The translations under genes and the position numbers were made by a program. Source: Phycisphaerae bacterium (GTDB lineage Bacteria; Planctomycetota; Phycisphaerae; UBA1845; PWPN01). From it: a stretch of 14,453 bases of DNA. This document shows, piece by piece, positions 1 through 10,522 of the stretch (position 1 is the first letter of the stretch; every line of letters begins with the position of its first letter). Where the stretch lies: contig PWPN01000141.1 of the NCBI GenBank assembly GCA_003557125.1, positions 1-14,453 on the forward strand. The letters are read 5' to 3'. The notes beneath the pieces are model-generated. The model worked only from the letters and a program-made list of their open reading frames with translations, made no database searches and was not told the DNA's origin.

Positions 1-81
1 ACCCTGTAGCGCCGACGCCCGTACCACCCTGTAGCGCCGACGCCCGTACCACCCTGTAGCGCCGACGCCCGTACCACCCTG
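1..81. repeat. 25-bp tandem repeat, 3 perfect copies plus a partial copy, cut by window edge
   Basis: Three identical 25-bp units abut at 1-25, 26-50 and 51-75, and the next six bases (76-81) begin a fourth. Each unit starts ACCCTGTAGCGCC and ends GCCCGTACC. There are no spacers. The unit is an imperfect dyad, GTA at one end matching TAC at the other with a GC-rich centre. It is not a multiple of 3 and contains TAG on the + strand, so every + frame is closed within three copies and the array is probably non-coding. On the - strand it is open in all frames. The array probably continues left of the window. Its function is unknown. Confidence 0.95.
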
Positions 82-172
82 GAACAGCTGTGGCACACAT
101 CTTTCTCCCCCTTATGAAGAGGATATCATTCAGCGAAAACACCGGGTACCATTGTGTCAGGAATAGGCTTGC

Positions 173-179
173 AGGAGGT
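173..179 (+). promoter_or_regulatory. Shine-Dalgarno that fixes the DUF4838 start
   Basis: A full AGGAGGT lies 9 bases before the ATG at 189. The earlier in-frame starts (GTG at 90 and ATG at 114) have no comparable site. The protein read from 189 begins directly with a signal peptide, so this is the likely start. Confidence 0.85.
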
Positions 180-188
180 AATATAGAA

Positions 189-2444
189 ATGATCACACGG
201 TTCGGGATGGCCTTAAGTATTGTGTGCGCGGCGATCGCCCCAATGCATGCGGCGCCTTTGACCATTGTCGTTCATCATGGCCAATACCCGTCGGCCGAAG
301 CGGCTGCCCGTGACGAAGACAACGTCCGGTGGGACGACGGCGATGATGCCGATGACATCATCTGCACCGAGTCCTTCGCAGCCGTTGAGCTTCAAACCTT
401 CCTCAATGCGATCAACGCGCCGCACGCTCTGCCAACGATCCCTGTCGTCAACGACGATGAGGTTCCTCCCGCCGGCGACCTGATCCTCGTGGGCAATCCG
501 CGCACGAACAGGGCGGTTGCCCGCTGGGCCGACGCGCTGGGTATCGAGGATGTTGCGTGGAGCGAGCTGGCCTCGGAAGGTTACATCCTGAAAACCGCGA
601 CCGTGCATGCGCCCGGGTCGTCGCCGCGTCGCGTGCTGTTGGCGGGTGGTCACAGCCGGGTCGGAACGCTCTACGCGGTCTACGACCTGCTGGACCGCCT
701 GGGTGTGCGATGGTTGTCGCCGGACCCGGTCGGGCAGGTGCTTCCGGATCGCCCCGTAACGACACTGCCGGAATTGGACGTCATGGAGAAGCCCGCGTTC
801 CTGACGCGCGGCTTCTACGCGTGGGAGGACCGTGCCGACGAGGCTTTTTTCGACTGGATGGCCCGCAACCGGCTCAACTTCTGGTGCGTACAGACACCCC
901 GGCCTGCCGCTCTGAAAAAACGGGGCATCCGAATGGACAGTGGGGGGCACTCGCTCCAGTCCATGTTCCTCAACCCGAACGCGCCCTATCCTTACAGCCA
1001 TCCCATTTTCGAGGGCGATGAGCACCTCCCGCCGACTCCCTACCCGGTCAGCCCGTATTACCGCGGTGACGTGAATGGGGATGGCCGACTCCGTTACAGG
1101 GAGGCGCACCCGGAATGGTATGCCCTCCGCGACGGGAAGCGCAGTTTTAACATTCAGGATGTTTTTGGCGACAATTTCTGCTCGTCGAACGCTCACGCGA
1201 ACAGCGAGTTCATGAAGAACATCGTCGCGTACCTGGTCGATGGCGGCTGGCGTCATGCCGACAGCATCAATTTCTGGACGTCGGATATCGGCAACTGGTG
1301 CGAATGCGGGCCCTGCGAGGCGCTCGGCACACCGACGGATCGCAACCTGCTCCTGGTCCACCGTCTCGATCAGGAGATCAAACGCGCCCAGGCCGAAAGA
1401 CGGCTCACACGCGATGTCCGCATCTTCTTCCTGGCCTACGCCGACGTGCTCGAACCGCCGACCCGCCCGCTGCCCGACGACTTCGATTACGACAACTGCA
1501 TGGCCACGTATTTTCCCATCGCGCGGTGCTACGTCCACCCGTTCTTCGACGAGGGCTGCACGGAATTCAACGCAGCCTACCTCGAGCACTTTACCGGATG
1601 GGCGATCGACCCGGATCGCCACTACCGCGGACAGGTCTGCATCGGCGAATACTACAATGTCAGCGGCTACAAGTGCCTGCCCGCGATGTTCGCCCGCACG
1701 ATGGCGGTGGACATTCCGTACTACCACGACCACGGCGCGCGACACATGCATTACATGCACGTCACGACGAAAAACTGGGGTACGAAGGCGCTGACGAACG
1801 TTCAGTTCGCCCGGATGCTGTGGGATCCGCACCAGGACGTCGATGCGCTGCTGGCCGACTACTTCGCGAAACGCTACGGTCCCGCAGCCGAAACCATGCA
1901 TCAACTCTACGACGCGCTCGACACCGCGTTGTCGAACGTCACGATGCTCAAGTATCGGTTCCGGGAGCGCCTCAACGCCAATGAGAAGCCCTTGTTCGAC
2001 CGAAAGCACATGCCGTACGAACCTGCCGCCGGTTCCGTCGTCTGTTCCACCGACGCCGGCCCCAGTCTGCGCGAGATGGTGACTGCTATCGATCGCTGCA
2101 TGGCGCTGGCCGAGGAAGTGCTCGAACGTGACCTGCCCGAGGATGTGCGGGCCCGCGTTCGCGAGGACGTCGGCCCCCTTACGTACGCGGCGAACACGCT
2201 CCATTTTTATGACGTGCTCGTACGCGCGACGCTGTATCTTGACGAGGGGCGACGTGAGCAGGCGCGTCGGCTCGTGCCTGAAATGAAGCGGTTGGCCGAG
2301 GCGCTCCGGGAAGATACCGTCAGTACGGCACACGCCTCCTCGCACGCCAATGCGCCCAACGCGTTCGATGCGAGCATCGCTGCACAGGCCTACGAACGCC
2401 TCCTCACGGAGCTGAACGGCTCGGGAGACGATGCATCTCAATGA
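189..2444 (+). CDS. Secreted DUF4838 domain protein, GH67-N-like (glycosidase-like)
   Basis: This 751-aa protein has a signal peptide (about residues 1-22, MITRFGMALSIVCAAIAPMHAA), so it is exported. An alpha/beta N-terminal part resembling the N-domain of GH67 alpha-glucuronidases is followed by a region typical of DUF4838: FFDWMARNRLNFW, the HPEWYALRDGKR segment, a WCECGPCEALG cysteine cluster that may bind metal, and the ADVLEPP and GEYYNVSGYKC blocks. DUF4838 proteins are abundant in Planctomycetota and Bacteroidota and are assumed to act on polysaccharide, but I know of no defined substrate and can name no catalytic residue here. An EF-hand-like loop sits at residues 294-305. An open frame extends upstream to 90, but the strong Shine-Dalgarno and the signal peptide favour 189. 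The gene stands alone, convergent with the efflux operon. I saw no convincing promoter in 82-172; a TATCAT at 124-129 lacks a good -35 partner. Confidence 0.85.
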   Translation: MITRFGMALSIVCAAIAPMHAAPLTIVVHHGQYPSAEAAARDEDNVRWDDGDDADDIICTESFAAVELQTFLNAINAPHALPTIPVVNDDEVPPAGDLILVGNPRTNRAVARWADALGIEDVAWSELASEGYILKTATVHAPGSSPRRVLLAGGHSRVGTLYAVYDLLDRLGVRWLSPDPVGQVLPDRPVTTLPELDVMEKPAFLTRGFYAWEDRADEAFFDWMARNRLNFWCVQTPRPAALKKRGIRMDSGGHSLQSMFLNPNAPYPYSHPIFEGDEHLPPTPYPVSPYYRGDVNGDGRLRYREAHPEWYALRDGKRSFNIQDVFGDNFCSSNAHANSEFMKNIVAYLVDGGWRHADSINFWTSDIGNWCECGPCEALGTPTDRNLLLVHRLDQEIKRAQAERRLTRDVRIFFLAYADVLEPPTRPLPDDFDYDNCMATYFPIARCYVHPFFDEGCTEFNAAYLEHFTGWAIDPDRHYRGQVCIGEYYNVSGYKCLPAMFARTMAVDIPYYHDHGARHMHYMHVTTKNWGTKALTNVQFARMLWDPHQDVDALLADYFAKRYGPAAETMHQLYDALDTALSNVTMLKYRFRERLNANEKPLFDRKHMPYEPAAGSVVCSTDAGPSLREMVTAIDRCMALAEEVLERDLPEDVRARVREDVGPLTYAANTLHFYDVLVRATLYLDEGRREQARRLVPEMKRLAEALREDTVSTAHASSHANAPNAFDASIAAQAYERLLTELNGSGDDASQ
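1068..1103 (+). other. EF-hand/dockerin-like calcium-binding loop within the DUF4838 protein
   Basis: Residues 294-305 read DVNGDGRLRYRE. They match the 12-residue EF-hand loop: D at 1, N at 3, D at 5, G at 6, L at 8, E at 12. It lies just before the HPEWYAL segment. Only one loop is seen; a paired partner is not obvious nearby. Confidence 0.6.
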
Positions 2445-2452
2445 CTCTGTGA

Positions 2453-2472
2453 CGCCCCTGTTGTTAAGGGCG
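2453..2472. terminator. Possible shared hairpin between convergent genes
   Basis: CGCCC at 2453-2457 pairs with GGGCG at 2468-2472 across a 10-base loop, and a T-A pair can be added with a bulged C. It occupies the 40-bp gap between the DUF4838 stop and the RND stop, so it could end transcription from both sides. No T-run follows on either strand, so this is not a canonical intrinsic terminator. Confidence 0.35.
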
Positions 2473-2484
2473 CGGATGAAACGT

Positions 2485-5667
<3,183 letters not shown>

Positions 5668-5676
5668 GCAAGATCC

Positions 5677-7029
5677 TTAATCGCTGCTTGCCGCCAGCGG
5701 CTCCAGGGGGTGGGCGGGGTCCTCGGGTTCAAGTGAGGCGTCCGGCTCGACATCCAGCAGTCTCAGAGCCGTGCCTGCTACCGGAGCGGAGATATCGGTC
5801 GTCACGAGCCGCTCTCCGTCTTCAATTCCTCGTCGAACCAGGACCGTATCCTGGTTGCCCCACACGATCTCGAGCTCGCGAATCTCCAACTCGTCGCTGG
5901 AATTCATCACCCACGCTTGCCGACCCTCGCGAAGGGCTGTGCGGGGCAGTGCGATCACATCCTGTGCGGGCCTCCCCTCGATGGCGACGTTGACGTAGGC
6001 GTCGATCAGCAGCGGCAGGCCGTTGCCGTTCCCCCGGTCGATGCAGAGCGGATCAGCCACCGAGATCAGTACGCGCGCCATGCGACCGCGCGGATCGAGT
6101 TCGCCGACCAGTTGCACCACGCGCCCGGTCCATTCGCCCTGCACGCCGGTCGCGAGCTCCTGCCGAATCACTGCCTCCGAACCGCCTTGGCCCTCCGCGT
6201 CGGGGAAATCGATCCATTGCAGCTGGTCGATGGGCACCGCGGCCTGGATCCAGTATTCGTCCGTACCCACCAGTGTCGCCAACTGAGTCTGCGACGACAC
6301 CTGGGCGCCGAGGTCCACGTGCTCGGCGATGACCATGCAGTTGAACGGTGCACGCAGGGTGGTCCGTTCGAGGTCGAGTTCCGCCGAACGCAGCGCCGCT
6401 CGGGCCGCCTCGAGCATGGCCCGGGTCTTCAGCAGATGGGGTTGGCGAAGGGCAAGCTCGCGCTCCAGCTCGCTGGCTTGGTCGTGCATGCCGAGCAGTC
6501 CCCACTCCCGTTCGGCGATCTGCTGATGGCCCGCCTCGATCTTCTCCTCGTATTCCGCCTGTGCAATCTGGCTTCGGGTCCGGCGCACCGCCAATTCGTA
6601 GTCGACCGGATCGATCTGGAGAATGAACTCGCCGGCTTCGAATCGCCCGCCCGGTTGAAGCTTGGGGCTCACCTGGACGACCTCGCCGCTGACGCGCGGT
6701 TGCAGGATCACACGCTGGGCCGGCATCACGGTGCCCATGACGCGCACGGTGGCCGTGGCATCGCTTCGTTGGAGAGTCATGACGGAGACTGGCACCGCCT
6801 GCCGGACGGGGGCACGGCGTTCGGCCTGGGGGGCGGTTTCGATGAGGTGCCTGGCGCCGAGGATTCCGCCGGCGACAACCGCCAGCGGAAGCAGATAGAG
6901 AATCACGACACGGAGCACCGGCAGTAGAAAGCGCCCGGCGAACCCGGGCGGCGGGCTGGCAGGTCTCATGGCAGGCGGTGATTCCGCGGTACGCTTGGGT
7001 TTCAGAGTCGCCGTGTCAATACGCATCAT
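5677..7029 (-). CDS. Periplasmic adaptor (membrane fusion protein) of the RND pump
   Basis: This 450-aa HlyD/AcrA-type adaptor links the inner-membrane pump to the outer-membrane channel. A proline-rich cytoplasmic N-terminus is followed by one TM segment (about 36-58) with no lipobox, so it is anchored by a helix rather than lipid. The first barrel-sandwich (lipoyl-like) half is at about 95-140 (VMGTVMPAQRVILQPRVSGEV), a short alpha-helical coiled-coil hairpin at about 145-222, and the second lipoyl half at about 223-265 (TTLRAPFNCMVIAEHVDLGAQVS). Beta-barrel and membrane-proximal domains follow. The start overlaps the outer-membrane gene stop (ATGA), with GAAGGAT about 7 bases upstream; the second ATG at 7026 is an equal alternative. 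It ends in an acidic and proline-rich tail of unknown role. Confidence 0.92.
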   Translation of the reverse strand: MMRIDTATLKPKRTAESPPAMRPASPPPGFAGRFLLPVLRVVILYLLPLAVVAGGILGARHLIETAPQAERRAPVRQAVPVSVMTLQRSDATATVRVMGTVMPAQRVILQPRVSGEVVQVSPKLQPGGRFEAGEFILQIDPVDYELAVRRTRSQIAQAEYEEKIEAGHQQIAEREWGLLGMHDQASELERELALRQPHLLKTRAMLEAARAALRSAELDLERTTLRAPFNCMVIAEHVDLGAQVSSQTQLATLVGTDEYWIQAAVPIDQLQWIDFPDAEGQGGSEAVIRQELATGVQGEWTGRVVQLVGELDPRGRMARVLISVADPLCIDRGNGNGLPLLIDAYVNVAIEGRPAQDVIALPRTALREGRQAWVMNSSDELEIRELEIVWGNQDTVLVRRGIEDGERLVTTDISAPVAGTALRLLDVEPDASLEPEDPAHPLEPLAASSD

Positions 7030-8648
7030 ACCGAATCCTTCTCTGCGGCCGCCTGCTCGCTCAAGCGAACGGGGGCCTCCAATTCGCGCGTCCAGGTTCC
7101 CCCCAGCGCACGGTAGAGGTTCAGTCGTATCGTTAAGAGCTCCCTCCGGCTCTGGACGATCATTCGCGTCAAGGCCTGGGTACGTTCCAGGGCACTGAGT
7201 ACGGGAAGATAATCGGTCAACGCGCGACGGTAGCGCTCGCCCGCTTCGTTCAAGGCGTCCTGGGCATCTTTCAGCTGCTCGCGCAGGGCAGCGAGGTATT
7301 CGCGCTGATAATTCTCTTCGACCAGCGACGCTTCCACCTCCTGGATGGCCGTCAGCACCACGAGCCGGTATTCCGCGAGACGCTCTTCCACGACCGCCAG
7401 CGTTCTCTCGATCTCCGCCTTGCGTCGAAACCCGTCGAAGATCGGCCCGGTCAGGCCGGCGGCCACACTGATAAACCAGTCGTCGAACATGTGACGGATG
7501 TTGGCGGTGCTGTAGCCGATGCCACCGGTAAGCCGAAGCGTCGGGAGCAGGTCCGCACGCGCCGAGGCGACACGGTAGTCCGCTGCCTGAAGCCGTGACA
7601 ACGAGGCCCGGATGTCGGGACGGTGAATGAGCAGCTCGGCCGGGATGCCCGTAGGCGGCAGGGGAGGGACATCGGCCAGATCGTATGCGCCGATCTCCAG
7701 GGCTGTGGTCGGCAGTTCGCCCAGCAACACCGCCAGGTCCTGCCTCAATAACTGCTCGCTGGCCTGGACCAGTGGGATCTGCCGTCGCACCTCGTTGACC
7801 GCCTGCCGCTGCTGATAGACGTCCAGGGCGGAAACCAGGCCCGTTCGAAACCGCAGTTCGACCAGATCGAGATACGTACGATTCGTTTCCAGTTGTTCAG
7901 TGAGGATGCGAAGCAGTTCCTGATGTTCCAGAATGCGCAGCCAGCGGTCGGTGACTTCCGCAGCCAGTGTAATGGCGGTCGCTTCGAGGTCCTCGCGGCT
8001 GGCGACCACATCGTATTGAGCGGCCCGATACTGCGTAAAGATTCGGCCCCACAGATCCACTTCGTAGGCAGCCGCCAACGACAGGTCGAACCGCCGCGTT
8101 TCCGTAACGACGCGGCCGCCGCTCTGGGGTGAGGCTGTCCCGGTCCTCGTCGAGGTGCCGCCCCCGGCGCTCGTGCCGTCGCCGTCAGGTCCGCCCAATC
8201 GCTGCTGAATAGCAGTTCTCACCCCACGCTGGGCTCCACTGACAGCGGCATCGCGGATCTGCTCGCCGGGCGAAGGCCGATCCCCATCCACGTGCGTCAC
8301 CGCACGTCGATAGCTGGCGCCTCCCTCATAATCGAATTGCGGATAGAGCCCCGAGGCCGACTGACGGGCCACTGCACCCGCCTGGTCGAGGCGGGCCCAC
8401 AACTGACGGAGCGTCAGGTTTTCCTGCATGGCCTGGTCGATCAGCTCGTTCAACGGGTCGCTGCCGAAGTCGTGCCACCATGGCGTGTTTTGTGCACCCA
8501 CTTCATTGCCGAGGCTGAACTGCTCGGGCAGTTCTCCCTCCGGCGGTGCGTCACGCTGGGGCAGAAAGGCGGTACAGCCTGCCGACAGCAGCAGGGCCGA
8601 CGCGTACGTGAAGCAGGAAATCGCCAGTCGGCGGTACGCTCGATTCAC
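7026..8648 (-). CDS. Outer-membrane efflux lipoprotein, NodT/OprM family
   Basis: This 540-aa TolC-like channel belongs to the tripartite pump. The N-terminus has a signal peptide ending in a lipobox, LSAGC, with lipidated Cys25. Two OEP repeats follow: one around WWHDFGSDPLNELIDQAMQENLTLRQLWAR, the other with TGLVSALDVYQQRQAVNEVRRQIP and HRPDIRASLSRLQAADYRVASARADLLPTLRLTGGIGY. A Gly/Ser/Thr-rich stretch at about residues 117-186 interrupts the first pair of outer-membrane strands, between YPQFDYEGGASYRR and RRFDLSLAAAYEVDLWGR. It would form an unusually long exposed loop and makes the protein longer than a typical NodT-family member. The start is GTG, overlapping the repressor stop as GTGA, with a GGGGGAGG ribosome site just upstream. 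Confidence 0.92.
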   Translation of the reverse strand: MNRAYRRLAISCFTYASALLLSAGCTAFLPQRDAPPEGELPEQFSLGNEVGAQNTPWWHDFGSDPLNELIDQAMQENLTLRQLWARLDQAGAVARQSASGLYPQFDYEGGASYRRAVTHVDGDRPSPGEQIRDAAVSGAQRGVRTAIQQRLGGPDGDGTSAGGGTSTRTGTASPQSGGRVVTETRRFDLSLAAAYEVDLWGRIFTQYRAAQYDVVASREDLEATAITLAAEVTDRWLRILEHQELLRILTEQLETNRTYLDLVELRFRTGLVSALDVYQQRQAVNEVRRQIPLVQASEQLLRQDLAVLLGELPTTALEIGAYDLADVPPLPPTGIPAELLIHRPDIRASLSRLQAADYRVASARADLLPTLRLTGGIGYSTANIRHMFDDWFISVAAGLTGPIFDGFRRKAEIERTLAVVEERLAEYRLVVLTAIQEVEASLVEENYQREYLAALREQLKDAQDALNEAGERYRRALTDYLPVLSALERTQALTRMIVQSRRELLTIRLNLYRALGGTWTRELEAPVRLSEQAAAEKDSV

Positions 8649-9310
8649 GTGTCCTCCCCCTTTTCATTGCTGTTTCCGTTTCCCATGTGCATGAGGGCAT
8701 TCAATGAAAAGGCCGACACGTGCTCGGCCATCCATTTCAGATCTTCGGGAGTATAGGTGAGATAGGGCATCAGCCGCGAAGCGACCGCCCGATTGCGCAC
8801 AAGGTGGATGCACTGGCCGATGATGCTCTGGACGCACAATTCCACCTGCCGCTGAGCGGCCTGCCCGCCCATCAGCTGCCGGACGATCTCGCACAGAAGG
8901 CGAAACCGCGGCCCGATGAATTTGTCCACCACCATGTCCAGCGCGCCCGTCGGCTCGGCCAATTCCATCATCATGAGCCGTTCCGCATGGACCGCCGAAT
9001 GCCGACCGCCCATGACCCGGTGCAGGAACGCGGAGACGAAGGCCCGCAGCCGGAGCTTCGGATCGAGGTCGGGATCCCGCGCCGCCTGGAACTCCTGGTG
9101 GGCATCGATAGCTTCGTGCGCCGCCTCGATGACCGCCCGGTACAGACCTTGCTTGTCGCCGAAGTAGTAGTTGATCGCGTTGAGGTTCGCCCCCGCGCGC
9201 GCAGCGATCTCCCGGACGGTCGTTTTGCGGAAACCTTTTTCCGCGAACACCTCCGTCGCCTGGGTCAGTACCTTATCGCGGGTACTCGAACATCGCTCGG
9301 TGACATCCAC
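8645..9310 (-). CDS. TetR family repressor, CecR (YbiH)-like, of the efflux operon
   Basis: This 221-aa regulator has an N-terminal TetR helix-turn-helix at about residues 26-60: GFRKTTVREIAARAGANLNAINYYFGDKQGLY. The NLNAINYYFGDK form is typical of the CecR/CerR branch. The C-terminal ligand-binding half (HSAVHAERLMMMELAEPTGALDMVV...FIGPRF) resembles the DUF1956/CerR C-terminal domain, which often accompanies efflux genes in Gram-negative bacteria. It is the first gene of the four-gene operon and overlaps the next by 4 bp, so it should repress itself together with the pump and be relieved by a pump substrate; that is inference. The start is GTG at 9310, with GGGAG upstream. The inducer is unknown. 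Confidence 0.88.
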   Translation of the reverse strand: MDVTERCSSTRDKVLTQATEVFAEKGFRKTTVREIAARAGANLNAINYYFGDKQGLYRAVIEAAHEAIDAHQEFQAARDPDLDPKLRLRAFVSAFLHRVMGGRHSAVHAERLMMMELAEPTGALDMVVDKFIGPRFRLLCEIVRQLMGGQAAQRQVELCVQSIIGQCIHLVRNRAVASRLMPYLTYTPEDLKWMAEHVSAFSLNALMHMGNGNSNEKGEDT

Positions 9311-9334
9311 AGCCGGGGCTCCCGTATACGCGCG

Positions 9335-9350
9335 TTTAAAACACTTGAAT
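9335..9350. promoter_or_regulatory. Candidate TetR operator dyad
   Basis: TTTAAAACACTTGAAT has the symmetric pattern TTnAAnnnnTTnAA. It overlaps the end of the -10 box and the expected start site of the efflux promoter, about 25 bp before the repressor start codon. The position suits autorepression. Symmetry is imperfect, and binding is inferred. Confidence 0.45.
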
Positions 9351-9377
9351 GATAAAGCATGGGGGCCAAGAGGACAA
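9349..9377 (-). promoter_or_regulatory. Sigma70-like promoter of the efflux operon
   Basis: On the - strand, TTGTCC (9377-9372, 4 of 6 to the -35 consensus) and TATCAT (9354-9349, 5 of 6 to the -10) are separated by exactly 17 bases. They lie 39 bp before the repressor GTG. This is the only good promoter-like pair I found in the 126-bp gap. Confidence 0.6.
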
Positions 9378-9381
9378 ACGT

Positions 9382-9396
9382 AAAAGAGCTGGCTCT
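9382..9396 (-). terminator. Weak possible terminator after the ABC ATPase gene
   Basis: On the - strand AGAG-CCAG-CTCT is followed by TTT, about 41 bp after the ATPase stop. The 4-bp stem is short and the T-run brief. It may not stop transcription, in which case the importer operon would read through into the efflux operon. Confidence 0.2.
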
Positions 9397-9436
9397 ATTT
9401 CAAGTGAATTCGGAGGGCGGGCCTCGCGGACGCCAA

Positions 9437-10522
9437 TTACAGTTGCCCGTCAATGAACGGCTCATCGGCAATGACGTGCACCGCTGCACGGGGGAAGCTC
9501 ACGAAGACCTCGGTGCCGGGACGCCATTGTCGGCCGACGTACAGGCCCGGTACCGCCAGGTTCAGTTCGCCCTCGAGACGCAGTTGCGGTCGGAACAGGG
9601 CGGTGGGGTCGGGCAGGATACGCGCACTAAAGACGGCTATCCCATCCCCGGACAACGGTTGTTCCGCACTGACAGCCATGTGCTCTGGAGCGATGACTGC
9701 CTGGGCGTTTCCGGGCGGCAAGGACGTATCCGCAACAGCCGTCGCACCGATGTAGAACCGTCGCCGGCCCGAACCGTCCTCTCGGATCTGGCCGACTGTC
9801 AGTGTCGGCAAACGCAGCAGGCGGGCGACGAAGAGGCTGTTCGGTCGCTGGAATATCTCTTGAGGTGTGCCCGTTTGAACGATTCGGCCCAGCCGCATGA
9901 TCGCCAGCCGGTCACCCATCCGCAGCGCCTCGTCCATCGAATGGCAGATGTGAAGCGTCGTCACGTCGAAGCGGCGTCGGATCCGCAGCAGCTCTTCCAT
10001 GACCTCGTCGGCGGTGGTTTCGTCCAAGGCACAAAGCGGCTCATCGAGCAGCAGCACGTCGGGTCGGATCAGCAGGGCCCTGCCCAAGGCCACGCGCTGC
10101 CGTTCGCCTCCGGAGAGCCTCGCCGGATAGCGGTCGGCAATGTGCTCGATGCGCAGCAGGCTGAGCATGTCGTCGGCCAGTGCCGGCCATTGACTTCGCG
10201 GGATGCGCCGGGCAGCCAGCGCGAATTCGAGGTTTTCGCGGACCGTCTTGAAAGGCAGCAGCGCATAGTCCTGCGGCACGTAACCCATACACCGTTTCGC
10301 GGGGTCCAGCCGCGTGACGTCCCTGCCCGCGACGTAGACGCTGCCGGCCTGCGGGGTCCGCAATCCGCAGATCGATTCGATCAAGAGCGATTTGCCCGAA
10401 CCCGTCGGGCCCATCAGCACCGTGCAGACGCCCGGCGGCACGTCGAGCGACACGTCGCGCAGCGCGAAGGTGCCCACGTCGACGCGAAGACCGCTTATGG
10501 AAAGTGCGACTCCGCCCGTCAT
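9437..10522 (-). CDS. ABC importer ATPase, molybdate/tungstate-type (ModC/WtpC-like)
   Basis: This 361-aa nucleotide-binding subunit hydrolyses ATP to drive the permease encoded just upstream. Visible motifs are Walker A GPTGSGKS (38-45), Q-loop Q84 in GYVPQDYALLPF, signature LSGGERQRVALGRAL (136-150), Walker B VLLLDE (156-161), D-loop CALD and switch His194 in CHSMDEAL. A C-terminal regulatory part (about 250-361) looks like the TOBE-type domain of ModC and CysA relatives. The start is ATG at 10522, overlapping the permease stop as ATGA, with GGAAGGTGG before it. The frame stays open upstream to 11062, but that part has no recognisable domain and lies over the permease gene, so I excluded it. 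Oxyanion specificity is inferred from the operon; sulfate or another anion remains possible. Confidence 0.9.
   Translation of the reverse strand: MTGGVALSISGLRVDVGTFALRDVSLDVPPGVCTVLMGPTGSGKSLLIESICGLRTPQAGSVYVAGRDVTRLDPAKRCMGYVPQDYALLPFKTVRENLEFALAARRIPRSQWPALADDMLSLLRIEHIADRYPARLSGGERQRVALGRALLIRPDVLLLDEPLCALDETTADEVMEELLRIRRRFDVTTLHICHSMDEALRMGDRLAIMRLGRIVQTGTPQEIFQRPNSLFVARLLRLPTLTVGQIREDGSGRRRFYIGATAVADTSLPPGNAQAVIAPEHMAVSAEQPLSGDGIAVFSARILPDPTALFRPQLRLEGELNLAVPGLYVGRQWRPGTEVFVSFPRAAVHVIADEPFIDGQL

Larger units (their letters stand above)
9342..9406. repeat. 8-bp exact inverted repeat flanking the promoter
   Basis: CACTTGAA at 9342-9349 recurs inverted as TTCAAGTG at 9399-9406. The two copies bracket the -35 and the spacer with 49 bp between them. 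The inner copy is part of the candidate operator, so the outer one may be a second half-site. Chance occurrence is possible. Confidence 0.45.

Noticed and set aside
1..81. CRISPR array
   Set aside because: The units abut directly without spacers and no cas gene is present.
90..188. 33-residue upstream extension of the DUF4838 protein
   Set aside because: It would bury the signal peptide behind a polar leader and lacks a ribosome site; AGGAGGT supports 189.
9311..9436. Molybdate riboswitch (Moco/Tuco motif) or ModE box
   Set aside because: This gap lies after the importer genes rather than before them, and I saw no convincing riboswitch helices or ModE-type palindrome here or in 13063-13112.
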